Source: Bacteroidota bacterium
Lineage (GTDB): Bacteria; Bacteroidota; Bacteroidia; Bacteroidales; BM520
Length of the DNA stretch: 64,000 nt
Assembly: GCA_002748065.1 (NCBI GenBank)
Contig: PDRJ01000031.1
Location: 1 to 64,000, forward strand
Direction: 5' to 3'
Shown piece after piece: positions 1 to 8,528 of this stretch; within the stretch, counting starts at the first letter, position 1, and each line of letters begins with the position of its first letter. Both the position numbers and the translations under genes were made by a program. The notes beneath the pieces are model-generated. The model saw only the letters and a list, made by a program, of their open reading frames with translations, made no database searches and had not been told where the DNA came from.

Positions 1-68
1 AAGACCTCACTCAAGTTCAGAATTACCCGATGTCTAAAAAGGAAATATTAAATGAATGTTTAACATAA
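1..68 (+). CDS. Possible 3' end of an upstream gene (partial)
   Basis: One plus-strand frame is open from the window edge to a TAA at 66-68 and reads as a plausible protein C-terminus (ending SKKEILNECLT). Only 21 codons are visible, another frame is also open for 16 codons, and no family can be named. It could be chance. The upstream sequence would settle it. Confidence 0.25.
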   Translation, partial: DLTQVQNYPMSKKEILNECLT

Positions 69-354
69 AAACGGTCAACCTTATTCAGGGAAGTTCAATT
101 ACTAATTATTAATTCCTAATTGCAAAAAAGGTACCGCCCCTACGGGGCTTACCGGCTGTTGGCTATTGCTTCTTGGCCGTTGGTCTTCTCCTTTAGTTCT
201 TGGGTGTTATTACGGTGGAGACGGAGAGACCCCCATTGTTTTTCAAAAAAAAGCATCTCTCTGTGATTTTTCGACCATTTTTGCAATTAAATAGAGATAG
301 AGGGACAGAAATAGCCTCATGCAACCATGCACAAAAAGCAAAAAACACAACACC
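69..354. other. Intergenic region with small GC hairpin
   Basis: This stretch has no convincing gene. It contains a 20-base string at 67-86 that recurs exactly at 9945-9964, and a small GC-rich hairpin at 136-148 (5-bp stem GCCCC/GGGGC, loop TAC). No TAnnTTTG box is obvious ahead of the gene at 355. Confidence 0.5.
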
Positions 355-684
355 ATGAAAAAACAAGGAAATATTGAGTTGATAACTGGAGCTCTGGGGG
401 CAGCCATACTCTTAGCTACTCAAAATGAATGGGGCTATATCCCCCTTATCTTATACGGTATCTTATCAGTGGTTATGATTAGAAGAAGCGAAACGGCAAA
501 AACAGATGTCGAAAAAAGAGGCATAAAGAAACGAAACATTCTCTCGGTAATCTTATTCCCTTTTTTTGCGGTCATCTGCTATTTCTCGGCAAATGCCCCC
601 CTTGAAAACCACTTCTTATGGCTCTTATTGTCGGTATATCTCTTCTTAACCGCGCACGGAATACTATTCAGAATTCGTCTATAA
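355..684 (+). CDS. Small four-helix membrane protein, unknown function
   Basis: I do not recognise a family. The 109-residue product is strongly hydrophobic, with about four membrane-spanning stretches (around residues 8-22, 25-43, 61-78 and 87-105) and a short charged loop in the middle (RRSETAKTDVEKRGIKKRN). I prefer the ATG at 355 (MKKQGNIEL); an in-frame ATG at 319 would add 12 polar residues. The stop codon and the last two or three codons lie inside repeat copy A, which begins at about 676, so the element may have truncated or replaced the original C-terminus. An ECF sigma gene follows about 200 bases downstream on the same strand, after the repeat. No function is inferred. Confidence 0.6.
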   Translation: MKKQGNIELITGALGAAILLATQNEWGYIPLILYGILSVVMIRRSETAKTDVEKRGIKKRNILSVILFPFFAVICYFSANAPLENHFLWLLLSVYLFLTAHGILFRIRL

Positions 685-823
685 TGTCCAACTTCTTTGT
701 GATGCTGCTCTTCAAAATGGTCATTCACCCCAGTAAACACCCCTGTTTCAGCCTTCGCAAGCCTCGAATCCGAACGTTCTATACAAACGCTGCTTAAAAC
801 CTTGATTTTATGGACAGACACTA
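676..823 (-). repeat. Interspersed MITE-like element, copy A
   Basis: About 148 bp related to six other copies (B-G) in this window. Its left end (CGTCTATAATGTCCAACTTC) and right end (TTATGGACAGACACTA) are imperfect inverted repeats of each other. Read on the minus strand it holds an open frame of about 50 codons (MSVHK...SRLAKAE...FTGVNDH...EVGHYRR) that recurs in other copies. It overlaps the 3' end of the small membrane protein gene and separates it from the sigma factor gene. Confidence 0.8.
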
Positions 824-886
824 TCGATGGCGCCTATCAGCACCTTTAAAAACGAAACGAAATAGGGAGAAACAGAAGCTTAGCTT

Positions 887-1372
887 ATGAAGGCAGAGTT
901 CGAAAAAATGATTCTGGAGAACAGGCTCCTCCTTCTTCGAATATGCCGTTTTTACTATGCACGGCATGAAAAGGAGGCAAGGGAAGATCTGTACCAGGAG
1001 ATTGTACTGAACCTATGGAAAAGTTATCCCAAATTCGTGAAAAATCCACAATGCAAGCCCTCTACATGGCTCTACAGGGTTGCACTTAATACCGCCCTGC
1101 TGCAAAAAAGAAACGAACGAAAGCTTCTTTATACGCCATTAAACAAGGAAGTCATTCATACGGAAGAGGATGATAGCGATCCCATCATCAAAACCTTATA
1201 CCGACTCGTCGAGAAGTTAACGGAAGAGGAGAAACATATTGTTTACCTCTATTTGGAAGACTTGTCACACCAGGAAATCGCAGCGGTTCTTGGGATATCC
1301 GTAAGTAATGTGGGCACAAAGATCTACCGCATCAAACAGAAATTAAAGCATTTAAAAGAGAAAGAAATATAA
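887..1372 (+). CDS. ECF-type RNA polymerase sigma factor
   Basis: A sigma-70 family factor of the extracytoplasmic-function class, which would direct RNA polymerase to a small regulon. The 161 residues show only the two ECF domains. Region 2 spans about residues 10-75 (DLYQEIVLNLWKSYPKF, then STWLYRVALNTA). Region 4 spans about 105-155 and has a helix-turn-helix (LSHQEIAAVLGISVSNVGTK). The length is normal for the class. The next gene starts 2 bases after the stop and encodes a membrane protein, as expected for a sigma factor held by a membrane partner, although that partner has no recognisable anti-sigma domain. The target promoters cannot be read from this window. Confidence 0.93.
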   Translation: MKAEFEKMILENRLLLLRICRFYYARHEKEAREDLYQEIVLNLWKSYPKFVKNPQCKPSTWLYRVALNTALLQKRNERKLLYTPLNKEVIHTEEDDSDPIIKTLYRLVEKLTEEEKHIVYLYLEDLSHQEIAAVLGISVSNVGTKIYRIKQKLKHLKEKEI

Positions 1373-1374
1373 CT

Positions 1375-1980
1375 ATGGAGCTTGAAGAGTTACGATCGGC
1401 ATGGCAGAAAAACAACGGGCCATCGCCCAACGAAGGGGAGACGACTCCTCCTGTCGCAGCCCCCAAAAAATCATGGTTTATCCGAAATAGAAACGCCATT
1501 GACGGAATACTCTGTATCGTAATTGCACTGTTTTTACTCTATCTGCTTACCACACACCCCTTCAATCTTCTTGATAAAAAGATAATCCTAACCCATCTGT
1601 GTGGGTTCTTGATCGCCATCTACACCCTTGTAAAAGGCGTATATACGCTGCTTTTCTTTGCAGCAATGCGCAAATGGGCGACGGCAAGTTCCAGGTTCCT
1701 ACAAATCCACTTGAAGAACCAATTATATTTCATATACGAAAGGATCACCTGGTTGTGGTTGTTAAGTCCATTAATCATCATAGCGTTCCCTTTTGTCGTA
1801 ATGAAAGCCTTCACAGTAGCGAAAGAGACTCTTATTCTTTACGGCGTTACCACGGGCATGCTTTACCTAATAGCCTTGGTTGTTTTCAGCCGGACACTTT
1901 GGCGAAAAAGACAAAAGCTCCTGTCAGAGATCAACGCAATGGAAGCCCTCGAAGCACAAGGGAAGAACAGCGACCATTAG
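1375..1980 (+). CDS. Membrane protein paired with ECF sigma factor
   Basis: A 201-residue protein with a soluble N-terminal segment (about 1-37, starting MELEELRSAWQKNN) and four predicted membrane helices at about 38-60, 66-92, 118-140 and 148-170. A charged C-terminal tail follows. Its start lies 2 bases after the sigma gene stop, so the two are almost certainly co-transcribed and probably translationally coupled. By position it could modulate the sigma factor, but I see no zinc-binding anti-sigma motif (HxxxCxxC) or FecR-like domain, so that role is inference. Confidence 0.8.
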   Translation: MELEELRSAWQKNNGPSPNEGETTPPVAAPKKSWFIRNRNAIDGILCIVIALFLLYLLTTHPFNLLDKKIILTHLCGFLIAIYTLVKGVYTLLFFAAMRKWATASSRFLQIHLKNQLYFIYERITWLWLLSPLIIIAFPFVVMKAFTVAKETLILYGVTTGMLYLIALVVFSRTLWRKRQKLLSEINAMEALEAQGKNSDH

Positions 1981-2066
1981 AGGTTGGCTCCTCCCCGAAG
2001 TTCAGGAAGTATTGGGATTTGGAGTTACCGACAAACCCTTCATTAGGTTTCTCCGATTAAATGCTG

Positions 2067-2074
2067 TAGTTTTG
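2067..2074 (+). promoter_or_regulatory. Bacteroidota -7 box ahead of the PKD esterase gene
   Basis: TAGTTTTG matches TAnnTTTG and is followed by C. It lies about 63 bases upstream of the preferred ATG of the esterase gene. No clear -33 TTTG is visible at the usual spacing. Confidence 0.45.
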
Positions 2075-2136
2075 CGCGTAGTGCCCACAACAGAGGCTCC
2101 ATCACCCTCAAAACACCCATGAAAAGAGCACACGCC

Positions 2137-3648
2137 ATGAAGTTAAAATCACGCCTCCTCACCCTACTTATTCTGTCGCTTTTTAGCGTTACCGTAAAAG
2201 CGCAAACATACCGATATACAACCGCTCTTTTCCCCTCCTCCATCATCGTCAAAGAGGTGGTCTACGGCAATGTTCCCTTTCTTAACTTTCCATATGATGT
2301 TGAGAATGACACTATCATGGCGGATATCACCATGGACATCTTTTCCCCGGTAGGAGATCCTCATACCCACCGGCCGGCCATCATATTTGCCCATTCCGGG
2401 GGATTTATCATCGGAAACAAGAACCATGATGACATGATGGCGCTATGTGACTCTCTGGCCAGAAGGGGCTATATAACGGCCACCATCGACTATCGACAAG
2501 GATTCAACCTCCTCTCTAACGCTAACATGCACGGCGTCAGGGCAGCTTACCGTGGCTTGCAGGATGGGCGAAGTGCAGTGAGGTTCATGCGTGCCCATGC
2601 GGAGACCTACGGTGTTGACCCCGACAAGGTCTATTTCGTAGGAAGTAGTGCCGGGGCATTTATCGGCCTCCATAGCCTCTTTTTGGATGATATCGCCGAG
2701 AAACCCGCCGAAGCCGGGGTGGTAAACTACTCCAATATGAGCTTCCCCTATAACCATACAACCCCCGACCTCGGGGGATTGGATATGGGAGAGAACCTTT
2801 CCTACAACGGGAAACCGGATGCATTGGTATCGCTATGGGGAGCCATCCAAAGAACGGATTTGATCACGACGGATAATGATACCCCCCTGCTGTTGGTTCA
2901 TGGAGATAGTGATGGGGTTGTCCCCTTTGAAACCGGAAGTCCCTTTGGGTACAGCGCACTGAATGATGTCTTTGGGAGCCATCGAATTAATATGAGATTA
3001 GACAGCTTGGGGCTAACCCATAAAGAGACCTACTTTGTTCCCGGTGAGGGACACGAATTTTATGGCGTCTCCAATGGGGCATGGGACAACGGGGTTGGTG
3101 GAAATGCTTACTGGGACACCATTTTCGAGAAGATCACCCATTTTTTATGGCTCCAACATAAACCAACAGCAGCCTTTACCTATTCCACCGACGGAATGAC
3201 CATAAACTTTACGGCAACCGCAACGGGGGCTGAAACTTGGTTCTGGGATTTTGGCGATGGCACAAGTAGTACGGAGCAAAACCCGAGACACACCTACGAA
3301 GAGGAAGGACGTTACACCGTGAAGCTCCATGTTGAAAATGAAATTTTAAGTTGGGATGAGGCCGCCGACACACTGATCGTTCAGGCCGTTTCCGTAGACG
3401 GTGGTGTTTCAGCCGGTTTCAGCTACTACCCCAACCCCACCAGGGAGAAGATTCACTTTTCCTTTCCGGAAACCTACCCCTCAATCAGCATCCAACTCTT
3501 CCATCTATCGGGAGCGCTGATCCGTGAAGAGACATTTCTCAATACCTCCAGAGCAACAATCCGGTTGGAGGAGTTACCTCAGAACCTGTACCTGATCCGT
3601 ATCAAAAGAGGCCACCACGTATCCTTCCTGAAGGTATCAAAACAGTAA
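2137..3648 (+). CDS. Secreted alpha/beta hydrolase with PKD domain and T9SS sorting domain
   Basis: A predicted exported carboxylesterase-like enzyme; the substrate is unknown. Numbering from an upstream in-frame ATG at 2119, a signal peptide covers residues 7-29 (MKLKSRLL...VKAQ), which is why I prefer the start at 2137. The hydrolase domain follows, with an oxyanion-hole-like HSGG (92-95), nucleophile Ser177 in GSSAG, a likely acid Asp265 (HGDSDG) and His312 (GEGHEF). A PKD domain covers about 349-422 (WFWDFGDGTSS). The last 75 residues form a type IX secretion sorting domain starting at YYPNPT (437-441). The architecture predicts export across the outer membrane and surface attachment or release. 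It appears to be a single-gene unit. Confidence 0.9.
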   Translation: MKLKSRLLTLLILSLFSVTVKAQTYRYTTALFPSSIIVKEVVYGNVPFLNFPYDVENDTIMADITMDIFSPVGDPHTHRPAIIFAHSGGFIIGNKNHDDMMALCDSLARRGYITATIDYRQGFNLLSNANMHGVRAAYRGLQDGRSAVRFMRAHAETYGVDPDKVYFVGSSAGAFIGLHSLFLDDIAEKPAEAGVVNYSNMSFPYNHTTPDLGGLDMGENLSYNGKPDALVSLWGAIQRTDLITTDNDTPLLLVHGDSDGVVPFETGSPFGYSALNDVFGSHRINMRLDSLGLTHKETYFVPGEGHEFYGVSNGAWDNGVGGNAYWDTIFEKITHFLWLQHKPTAAFTYSTDGMTINFTATATGAETWFWDFGDGTSSTEQNPRHTYEEEGRYTVKLHVENEILSWDEAADTLIVQAVSVDGGVSAGFSYYPNPTREKIHFSFPETYPSISIQLFHLSGALIREETFLNTSRATIRLEELPQNLYLIRIKRGHHVSFLKVSKQ

Positions 3649-3666
3649 CGGCTACCCACAAATCCT

Positions 3667-3674
3667 TATCTTTG
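3667..3674 (+). promoter_or_regulatory. Bacteroidota -7 box ahead of serine hydrolase gene
   Basis: TATCTTTG followed by C lies 20 bases upstream of the ATG at 3695. It matches the TAnnTTTG consensus. The -33 element is not clear. Confidence 0.5.
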
Positions 3675-3694
3675 CCGCACATTTTAAGGAAGCG

Positions 3695-5143
3695 ATGGGA
3701 AGATATGCATTTGTCTATATAGCAATCATGGTGAGTGTGCTGACGCTTATACCGATCATAGGCACGCATAACCAGCAGACCCACCACCTCCGGGAAGAGC
3801 GGCTCTCGGAGGAGGAGCTACAGGCTATCACCCAAATCTTCCATCAAGAGGATATTGCCCTTATCGACTCGGTGATGCGAATCTACCGTCGAAGTTACCG
3901 GTTCAATGGGGCCGTGATGATTGCCGAAAGGGGCAGGATGCTCTACAACAAAACCTTCGGTTATGGGGATATCGGCGAGAAGGAGAGGCTCACCACAGCA
4001 CACAGCTTCCAGCTGGCCTCTGTCTCCAAACAGTTCACGGCGGCGGCCATTATGATCCTTGCCGAGCGAAAGGAGCTAAACATCAGCGATAGCGTCATCA
4101 CATTCTTCCCCGACTTCCCCTATCCAAACGTCACCATCGAACACCTCCTTCATCACACCAGTGGCCTGCCTAACTATATGTGGATGTACGAAAACCGATG
4201 GGAGGAGACCACTCTTGCTCCCCACAACGATACCCTAATGGCCATGCTTGCAAACAATCGCCTGGGTCGGTACTTCCGTCCGGGAAGAAAACATGACTAC
4301 AGCAATACCGGCTATGCGGTGCTGGCCTGTATCGTCGCCAAGGTCTCCGGGAAATCCTTTGAAGATTTTCTACAAGATGAGATCTTCACCCCCTTGGAGA
4401 TGAAACACTCCTTTGCCTGGGCACAGGGCCACGACACCCTCTCCCCCGGGAAAACCATTCCGGGCTATTACCGCCGAGGACGACGCTTCTACCGCGTCAA
4501 CCCCTCGCTACATGACGGCATCCTCGGAGACAAAGGCGTATGGTCCAACGGAGAGGATCTCTTCAAGTGGGACGAAGCCCTCAATCACGGAACCCTTATC
4601 TCCGACTCCATGCTCCAAATTGCATTTACCCCCTTTAAGCTCCACGGACGCTGGGAGGTACCCTACGGCTACGGCTTTAGAATCAAAAAAATCAACGGAA
4701 AAAAGACCGTCTACCACAATGGACTGTGGGAGGGCTTCCGACTCAACTTCTACCGCTATGTAGAGGATCAACGCACCGTCTTTGTCATGGATCATACCAA
4801 CCTGACCATCACAGGGATCATGGCCCGACGCTTCAGGAGACTGTTGGAACGTACCAAAGACAATCACGAAACTCAACTCCTTGTGGAGACCGCACTAAGC
4901 AACAGCCCGGAAACAGCCATCAAACTCTATTTTCTGCTGCGCCACGAAAATCCGGACCTCCTTATTAACAGAAAAAAGATCCATGAAGTAGCCCGCTACT
5001 TTAGCGATCAGAACTGCATCCCAAAGGCCAACGCACTCAAAGAACTGCTGGACTTCTTCGACCAGGAAATCACAGCTTCATCCCCCGAAGAGGGCCCACA
5101 AATCCTCCATCCAAAAAATAATCTTTTTCACCACACGTTATAA
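3695..5143 (+). CDS. Beta-lactamase-family serine hydrolase, membrane-anchored
   Basis: A member of the class C beta-lactamase / penicillin-binding-like fold. Such proteins are usually peptidases or esterases rather than resistance enzymes. The motifs are complete: SxxK as SVSK at residues 109-112 (nucleophile Ser109), YxN as YSN at 202-204, and HxG as HNG at 341-343 in place of KTG. Residues 6-23 are hydrophobic and form a signal anchor or uncleaved signal. A C-terminal extension of about 100 residues beyond the catalytic domain is helical and has no recognised family. It ends 7 bases before the OmpA-type lipoprotein gene, so the two may share a transcript. The substrate cannot be deduced. 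Confidence 0.9.
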   Translation: MGRYAFVYIAIMVSVLTLIPIIGTHNQQTHHLREERLSEEELQAITQIFHQEDIALIDSVMRIYRRSYRFNGAVMIAERGRMLYNKTFGYGDIGEKERLTTAHSFQLASVSKQFTAAAIMILAERKELNISDSVITFFPDFPYPNVTIEHLLHHTSGLPNYMWMYENRWEETTLAPHNDTLMAMLANNRLGRYFRPGRKHDYSNTGYAVLACIVAKVSGKSFEDFLQDEIFTPLEMKHSFAWAQGHDTLSPGKTIPGYYRRGRRFYRVNPSLHDGILGDKGVWSNGEDLFKWDEALNHGTLISDSMLQIAFTPFKLHGRWEVPYGYGFRIKKINGKKTVYHNGLWEGFRLNFYRYVEDQRTVFVMDHTNLTITGIMARRFRRLLERTKDNHETQLLVETALSNSPETAIKLYFLLRHENPDLLINRKKIHEVARYFSDQNCIPKANALKELLDFFDQEITASSPEEGPQILHPKNNLFHHTL

Positions 5144-5150
5144 AAGAACA

Positions 5151-6167
5151 ATGAAAAACATGCCATTTATGAGAACCCTATTGGTTAAATTCCTTCTGAT
5201 TGCCACGGCCGCATTGCTCTTTGCCTGCGTACCAACCAAACAGTTCAATGACTTAGAAAGCAAATGTATCGAAGAGCAAGCGGCTCTCAAAAAAAAGATG
5301 GACAAGTTGGAAACAACGCTCAACGAGCAGATGGCGGAGGGGAAGAAACGTACTGCGGAACGCAACCGTTTGATCAACGACACCACACGGATGGGCGAAG
5401 AGATAAGTTCCCTCAAACAGGCGCTTCGCAAGCAACGCAACAACTACGAAGCCATGATGGAGGAGCAACGCAAACTTCTGGCCGGAAAAAATGCAGAAAC
5501 TTCGGACATCTTAACGGAAGTCCAAACCCTTCGGGAAAACCTGATCCAGCGGGAAGACACCCTATCAGCTTTAGCCCATCAACTTAGGGAGAAGGAGCAG
5601 CATCTCAACGCTATCCAACAACAACTGACGGAAAAGGAGGCGCGTCTTGGGGAGCTACAAACCATTTTGGATCAACAAGAAACCACCGTAACCGCCCTCC
5701 GTAAGATTGTGTCTGATGCGCTGTTGGGATTTGAAGGAAAGGGACTATCCATCGAACAAAAAAATGGGAAAGTCTATGTCTCTATGGAGGAGAACCTACT
5801 CTTTAAATCAGGAAGCTGGAATGTGGCAGACAAAGGGGTTAGCGCACTGAAAAAGCTGGCCAAAGTGCTGGAAGAGAATCCCGATATCAATGTGATGATT
5901 GAGGGACACACCGACAACGTTCCTTATCGGGGCAGTGGACAGGTTAAAGACAACTGGGATCTCAGTGTGATGCGTGCCACCTCCGTATTGAAAATCATCT
6001 TACAAAACAGTCACCTTGAGGAGCAGCGGATCGCAGCAGCAGGACGAGGAGAGTTCTACCCCATCGCCGATAACAACACGCCGGAGGGACGGGCTACAAA
6101 CCGCCGCACAGAAGTTATCCTCACCCCCAAACTCAACGAGCTCTTCAAGATCATTGAGATGAACTAA
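5151..6167 (+). CDS. OmpA-family lipoprotein with coiled coil
   Basis: A probable outer-membrane lipoprotein that binds peptidoglycan. The N-terminus is a lipoprotein signal ending at lipobox Cys26 (LLFAC); an in-frame ATG at residue 7 is an alternative start. Residues about 30-185 form a long heptad-rich coiled coil, rich in Glu, Lys and Gln. Residues about 205-325 form an OmpA C-terminal domain with IEGHTDNVPY and the conserved NWDLSVMRATSV and GRATNRRTEV segments that contact diaminopimelate-containing peptidoglycan. The gene follows the serine hydrolase gene by 7 bases and is convergent with pabA. A role in envelope spacing is plausible (inference). Confidence 0.9.
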   Translation: MKNMPFMRTLLVKFLLIATAALLFACVPTKQFNDLESKCIEEQAALKKKMDKLETTLNEQMAEGKKRTAERNRLINDTTRMGEEISSLKQALRKQRNNYEAMMEEQRKLLAGKNAETSDILTEVQTLRENLIQREDTLSALAHQLREKEQHLNAIQQQLTEKEARLGELQTILDQQETTVTALRKIVSDALLGFEGKGLSIEQKNGKVYVSMEENLLFKSGSWNVADKGVSALKKLAKVLEENPDINVMIEGHTDNVPYRGSGQVKDNWDLSVMRATSVLKIILQNSHLEEQRIAAAGRGEFYPIADNNTPEGRATNRRTEVILTPKLNELFKIIEMN

Positions 6168-6199
6168 CCGGAATAGAATTTCAGGACACCCCTTGTTGC

Positions 6200-6829
6200 T
6201 CACGCCTCGTTCTTCACAGGGCCGGTGGTATCATCCGGGTTCACCGAAGAGTTTCCTCGGGCTACTTGAAGGAAATTACACAGGATACGCCCACCCCAGG
6301 GAGTCATAATGCTCTCCGGGTGGAACTGTACGCCATAGATGGGGCGGGCAACATGACGAAAAGCCATCAACACACGATCTTCAGAAACCGCACACGGCTT
6401 TAACACCGGGGGCAAACTGGCTCCCTCCACCTCCCAAGAGTGGTATAAACCGGCCTCGATGGTCTCCGGCAATCCCGCAAAAAGAGGATTTTCGGGCTCC
6501 AGGAGACGAACCTTCGCCGTGACCCCGTGGTAATTCCTATGAAGATTGTTCAAACGCCCGCCAAAATAGGAGGCTATGATATCATAGCCCAGACAAACCC
6601 CCAACACCGGCACGGTCTCGTCGAGCAGATCAAGAATGGCTGCCATATCCCCCCCGGGATCTACAATATCCGGGCCGGGAGAGAACACAACCGCATCATA
6701 ATCCGGTAACGAGGACAACGCCACCGACCCGGCCAACTGCACCTCAACCGTCGCTCCCCCCTGCTCACGCAAAATCTGCACAATGTTATGGAGAAACGAA
6801 TCGTGATTATCTACCAATAGGACCTTCAT
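6200..6829 (-). CDS. pabA: Aminodeoxychorismate synthase glutaminase (PabA / TrpG family)
   Basis: The glutamine amidotransferase partner that feeds ammonia to the chorismate-using subunit. It is most likely PabA for folate, because the divergent neighbours are pabB and pabC; TrpG for tryptophan is less likely. The start at 6829 gives MKVLLVDNHDSF, the typical class I amidotransferase N-terminus; a longer frame reaching 6943 would add 38 unlikely residues. The triad is present: Cys79 in GVCLG, His170 and Glu172 in QFHPES. The residues after the nucleophile read GYD rather than the usual GHQ, an uncommon change in the glutamine-binding loop. The length of 209 residues is normal. Confidence 0.88.
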   Translation of the reverse strand: MKVLLVDNHDSFLHNIVQILREQGGATVEVQLAGSVALSSLPDYDAVVFSPGPDIVDPGGDMAAILDLLDETVPVLGVCLGYDIIASYFGGRLNNLHRNYHGVTAKVRLLEPENPLFAGLPETIEAGLYHSWEVEGASLPPVLKPCAVSEDRVLMAFRHVARPIYGVQFHPESIMTPWGGRILCNFLQVARGNSSVNPDDTTGPVKNEA

Positions 6830-6945
6830 CTGCTCTTTTTCACAAACCATCCAACGCGTAAAAATAGCACATTTAAAAAAATGAGGGATTTGCAACACGT
6901 AAAAAAAGATCCTACCTTGCTCACCCTTACCGTAACCACACAAGG
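6830..6945. promoter_or_regulatory. Divergent pabA / pabB promoter region
   Basis: A 116-base gap between divergent start codons must hold both promoters. A weak box, TACCTTG at about 6913-6919, sits near pabB, but no full TAnnTTTG match stands out on either strand. Confidence 0.35.
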
Positions 6946-7917
6946 ATGAAGAGAGAACAGCTCATACAAAAGATAAACCACTGTGCAACCCACCATATAC
7001 CTTTTTTAGTGATTGTCGATTTTGACCTGGAGAAACCGGTCCTATACACCGAGGAGGAGCTGCAAAAGGAGGAGATCTATTTTCAAACTACGCTGGGGAA
7101 GAGGCTTCCGGAAAAGGGTCCGCTTCCCCACCCCATCCGGTTTGAAAAAGCCCCCCTTCCCTTCCCTTTTTACCAAAAGCGTTTCGAAAAAGTACAACAA
7201 CACATCGACCACGGCGACACCTTCCTCTTAAACCTCACCTTCCCCACAACGGTCAACAGCAACCTGAGCCTTCGTAACATCTTCGACCACAGCGAGGCCA
7301 AATACAAACTCCTCTATAAGAACCACTTTGTCTGTTTCTCTCCGGAGACCTTTGTAACCATACGCGGAAACAAGATCTCCTCCAACCCCATGAAAGGCAC
7401 CATTGACGGAACGCGAAAAGAGGCGCGAGCCATCCTGCTGAGCGATGGTAAAGAGTTAGCAGAGCACCACACCATCATCGACCTGATCCGAAATGACCTC
7501 AGCATGGTGGCCTCATCGGTAAAGGTTGCAAAGTATCGCTACATCGACACCATCACCACCCACGAGGGCACTCTGTTACAAATGAGTTCAGAGATAGAGG
7601 GTACCCTACCAGACGACTTTCGAGCACACCTGGGAGAACTGATCTTCACCCTTCTTCCGGCCGGGAGCATCAGCGGAGCCCCCAAGAAGAAAACCGTCGA
7701 AGTCATTCACGAAAGTGAAGTGGATCAACGGGGCTACTACACGGGGATCTTTGCCTGGTACGACGGCCAAAACCTCGACAGTGCAGTCATTATCCGCTAC
7801 TTAGAAGAGGCAGAGGGGACCTTACGCTATCGCAGCGGCGGCGGAATCACCACCATGAGCGACGCCCGAAAAGAGTATGAAGAACTAATCGATAAAGTGT
7901 ATGTACCCATTGTTTGA
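6946..7917 (+). CDS. pabB: Aminodeoxychorismate synthase component I
   Basis: This converts chorismate, with ammonia from PabA, to 4-amino-4-deoxychorismate for folate synthesis. The chorismate-binding domain is recognisable from NPMKGTIDG, LIRNDLSMVA, LLPAGSISGAPKKKTVEVI, YYTGIFAWYDG and RSGGGIT. At 323 residues it is a short form: the N-terminal domain found in the larger PabB/TrpE proteins is mostly absent. TrpE is an alternative family name, but the downstream lyase gene, overlapping by 17 bases, argues for PabB. Confidence 0.9.
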   Translation: MKREQLIQKINHCATHHIPFLVIVDFDLEKPVLYTEEELQKEEIYFQTTLGKRLPEKGPLPHPIRFEKAPLPFPFYQKRFEKVQQHIDHGDTFLLNLTFPTTVNSNLSLRNIFDHSEAKYKLLYKNHFVCFSPETFVTIRGNKISSNPMKGTIDGTRKEARAILLSDGKELAEHHTIIDLIRNDLSMVASSVKVAKYRYIDTITTHEGTLLQMSSEIEGTLPDDFRAHLGELIFTLLPAGSISGAPKKKTVEVIHESEVDQRGYYTGIFAWYDGQNLDSAVIIRYLEEAEGTLRYRSGGGITTMSDARKEYEELIDKVYVPIV

Positions 7918-8488
7918 AAGCATCAACCTTAAAGAGGGTGTCATAGAGAGGGTGGAACTGCACCAACAGAGGGTGAACGAAACCTTTGCCATCCTGTTTG
8001 GGAAGAGCCACCCCCCCTCGTTGTCGAAAGTTTTGGCAGCGGCCTCACTTCCCACCACAGGGCACCACAAGATCCGTATCAGCTACAACAGCCACGAAAC
8101 TATGCTGACGGTTCTACCCTACCAAATGGCATCCATTACCTCCCTGAAGATCATCGTTTCCGACACCATCGCCTACCCCTTTAAATACAATGATCGCTCG
8201 GAAATTGCAGCGCTATATGCCCAACGTGGGAGCTGTGACGACATCCTCATTATCAAGAATGGTCTCCTCACCGATACCAGTTACTGCAACCTCATCCTCT
8301 TCGACGGGACACGTTGGCTTACCCCACGCCTCCCCCTACTCAAAGGAACCTTCCGGCAATACCTGCTCGATCACCAATTACTCACGGAGGCGGACATCCC
8401 CGTGGAACACCTCTCTCGTTTTACAAAAGTCAAACTTATCAACGCCCTTATGGGGATGAACGGACCAGAACCTCGCTTTTTCCGATAA
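7901..8488 (+). CDS. pabC: Aminodeoxychorismate lyase, short form
   Basis: A PLP-dependent class IV aminotransferase-fold enzyme that would split aminodeoxychorismate into 4-aminobenzoate and pyruvate. Visible features are the lysine in YPFKYNDR, which fits the PLP-binding Lys, and the fold-IV segments DDILIIKNGLLTDTSYCNL and LLKGTFRQYLL. At 195 residues it is shorter than the usual 270 or so, apparently through a compact N-terminal domain. The start ATG lies within the end of pabB (17-base overlap), which indicates coupled translation. Assignment as PabC rather than a branched-chain or D-amino-acid transaminase relies largely on the pabA/pabB context. Confidence 0.82.
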   Translation: MYPLFESINLKEGVIERVELHQQRVNETFAILFGKSHPPSLSKVLAAASLPTTGHHKIRISYNSHETMLTVLPYQMASITSLKIIVSDTIAYPFKYNDRSEIAALYAQRGSCDDILIIKNGLLTDTSYCNLILFDGTRWLTPRLPLLKGTFRQYLLDHQLLTEADIPVEHLSRFTKVKLINALMGMNGPEPRFFR

Positions 8489-8528
8489 ACACCGCGCTGC
8501 GCCGCAAACAATTTACTACTTTTATGGC

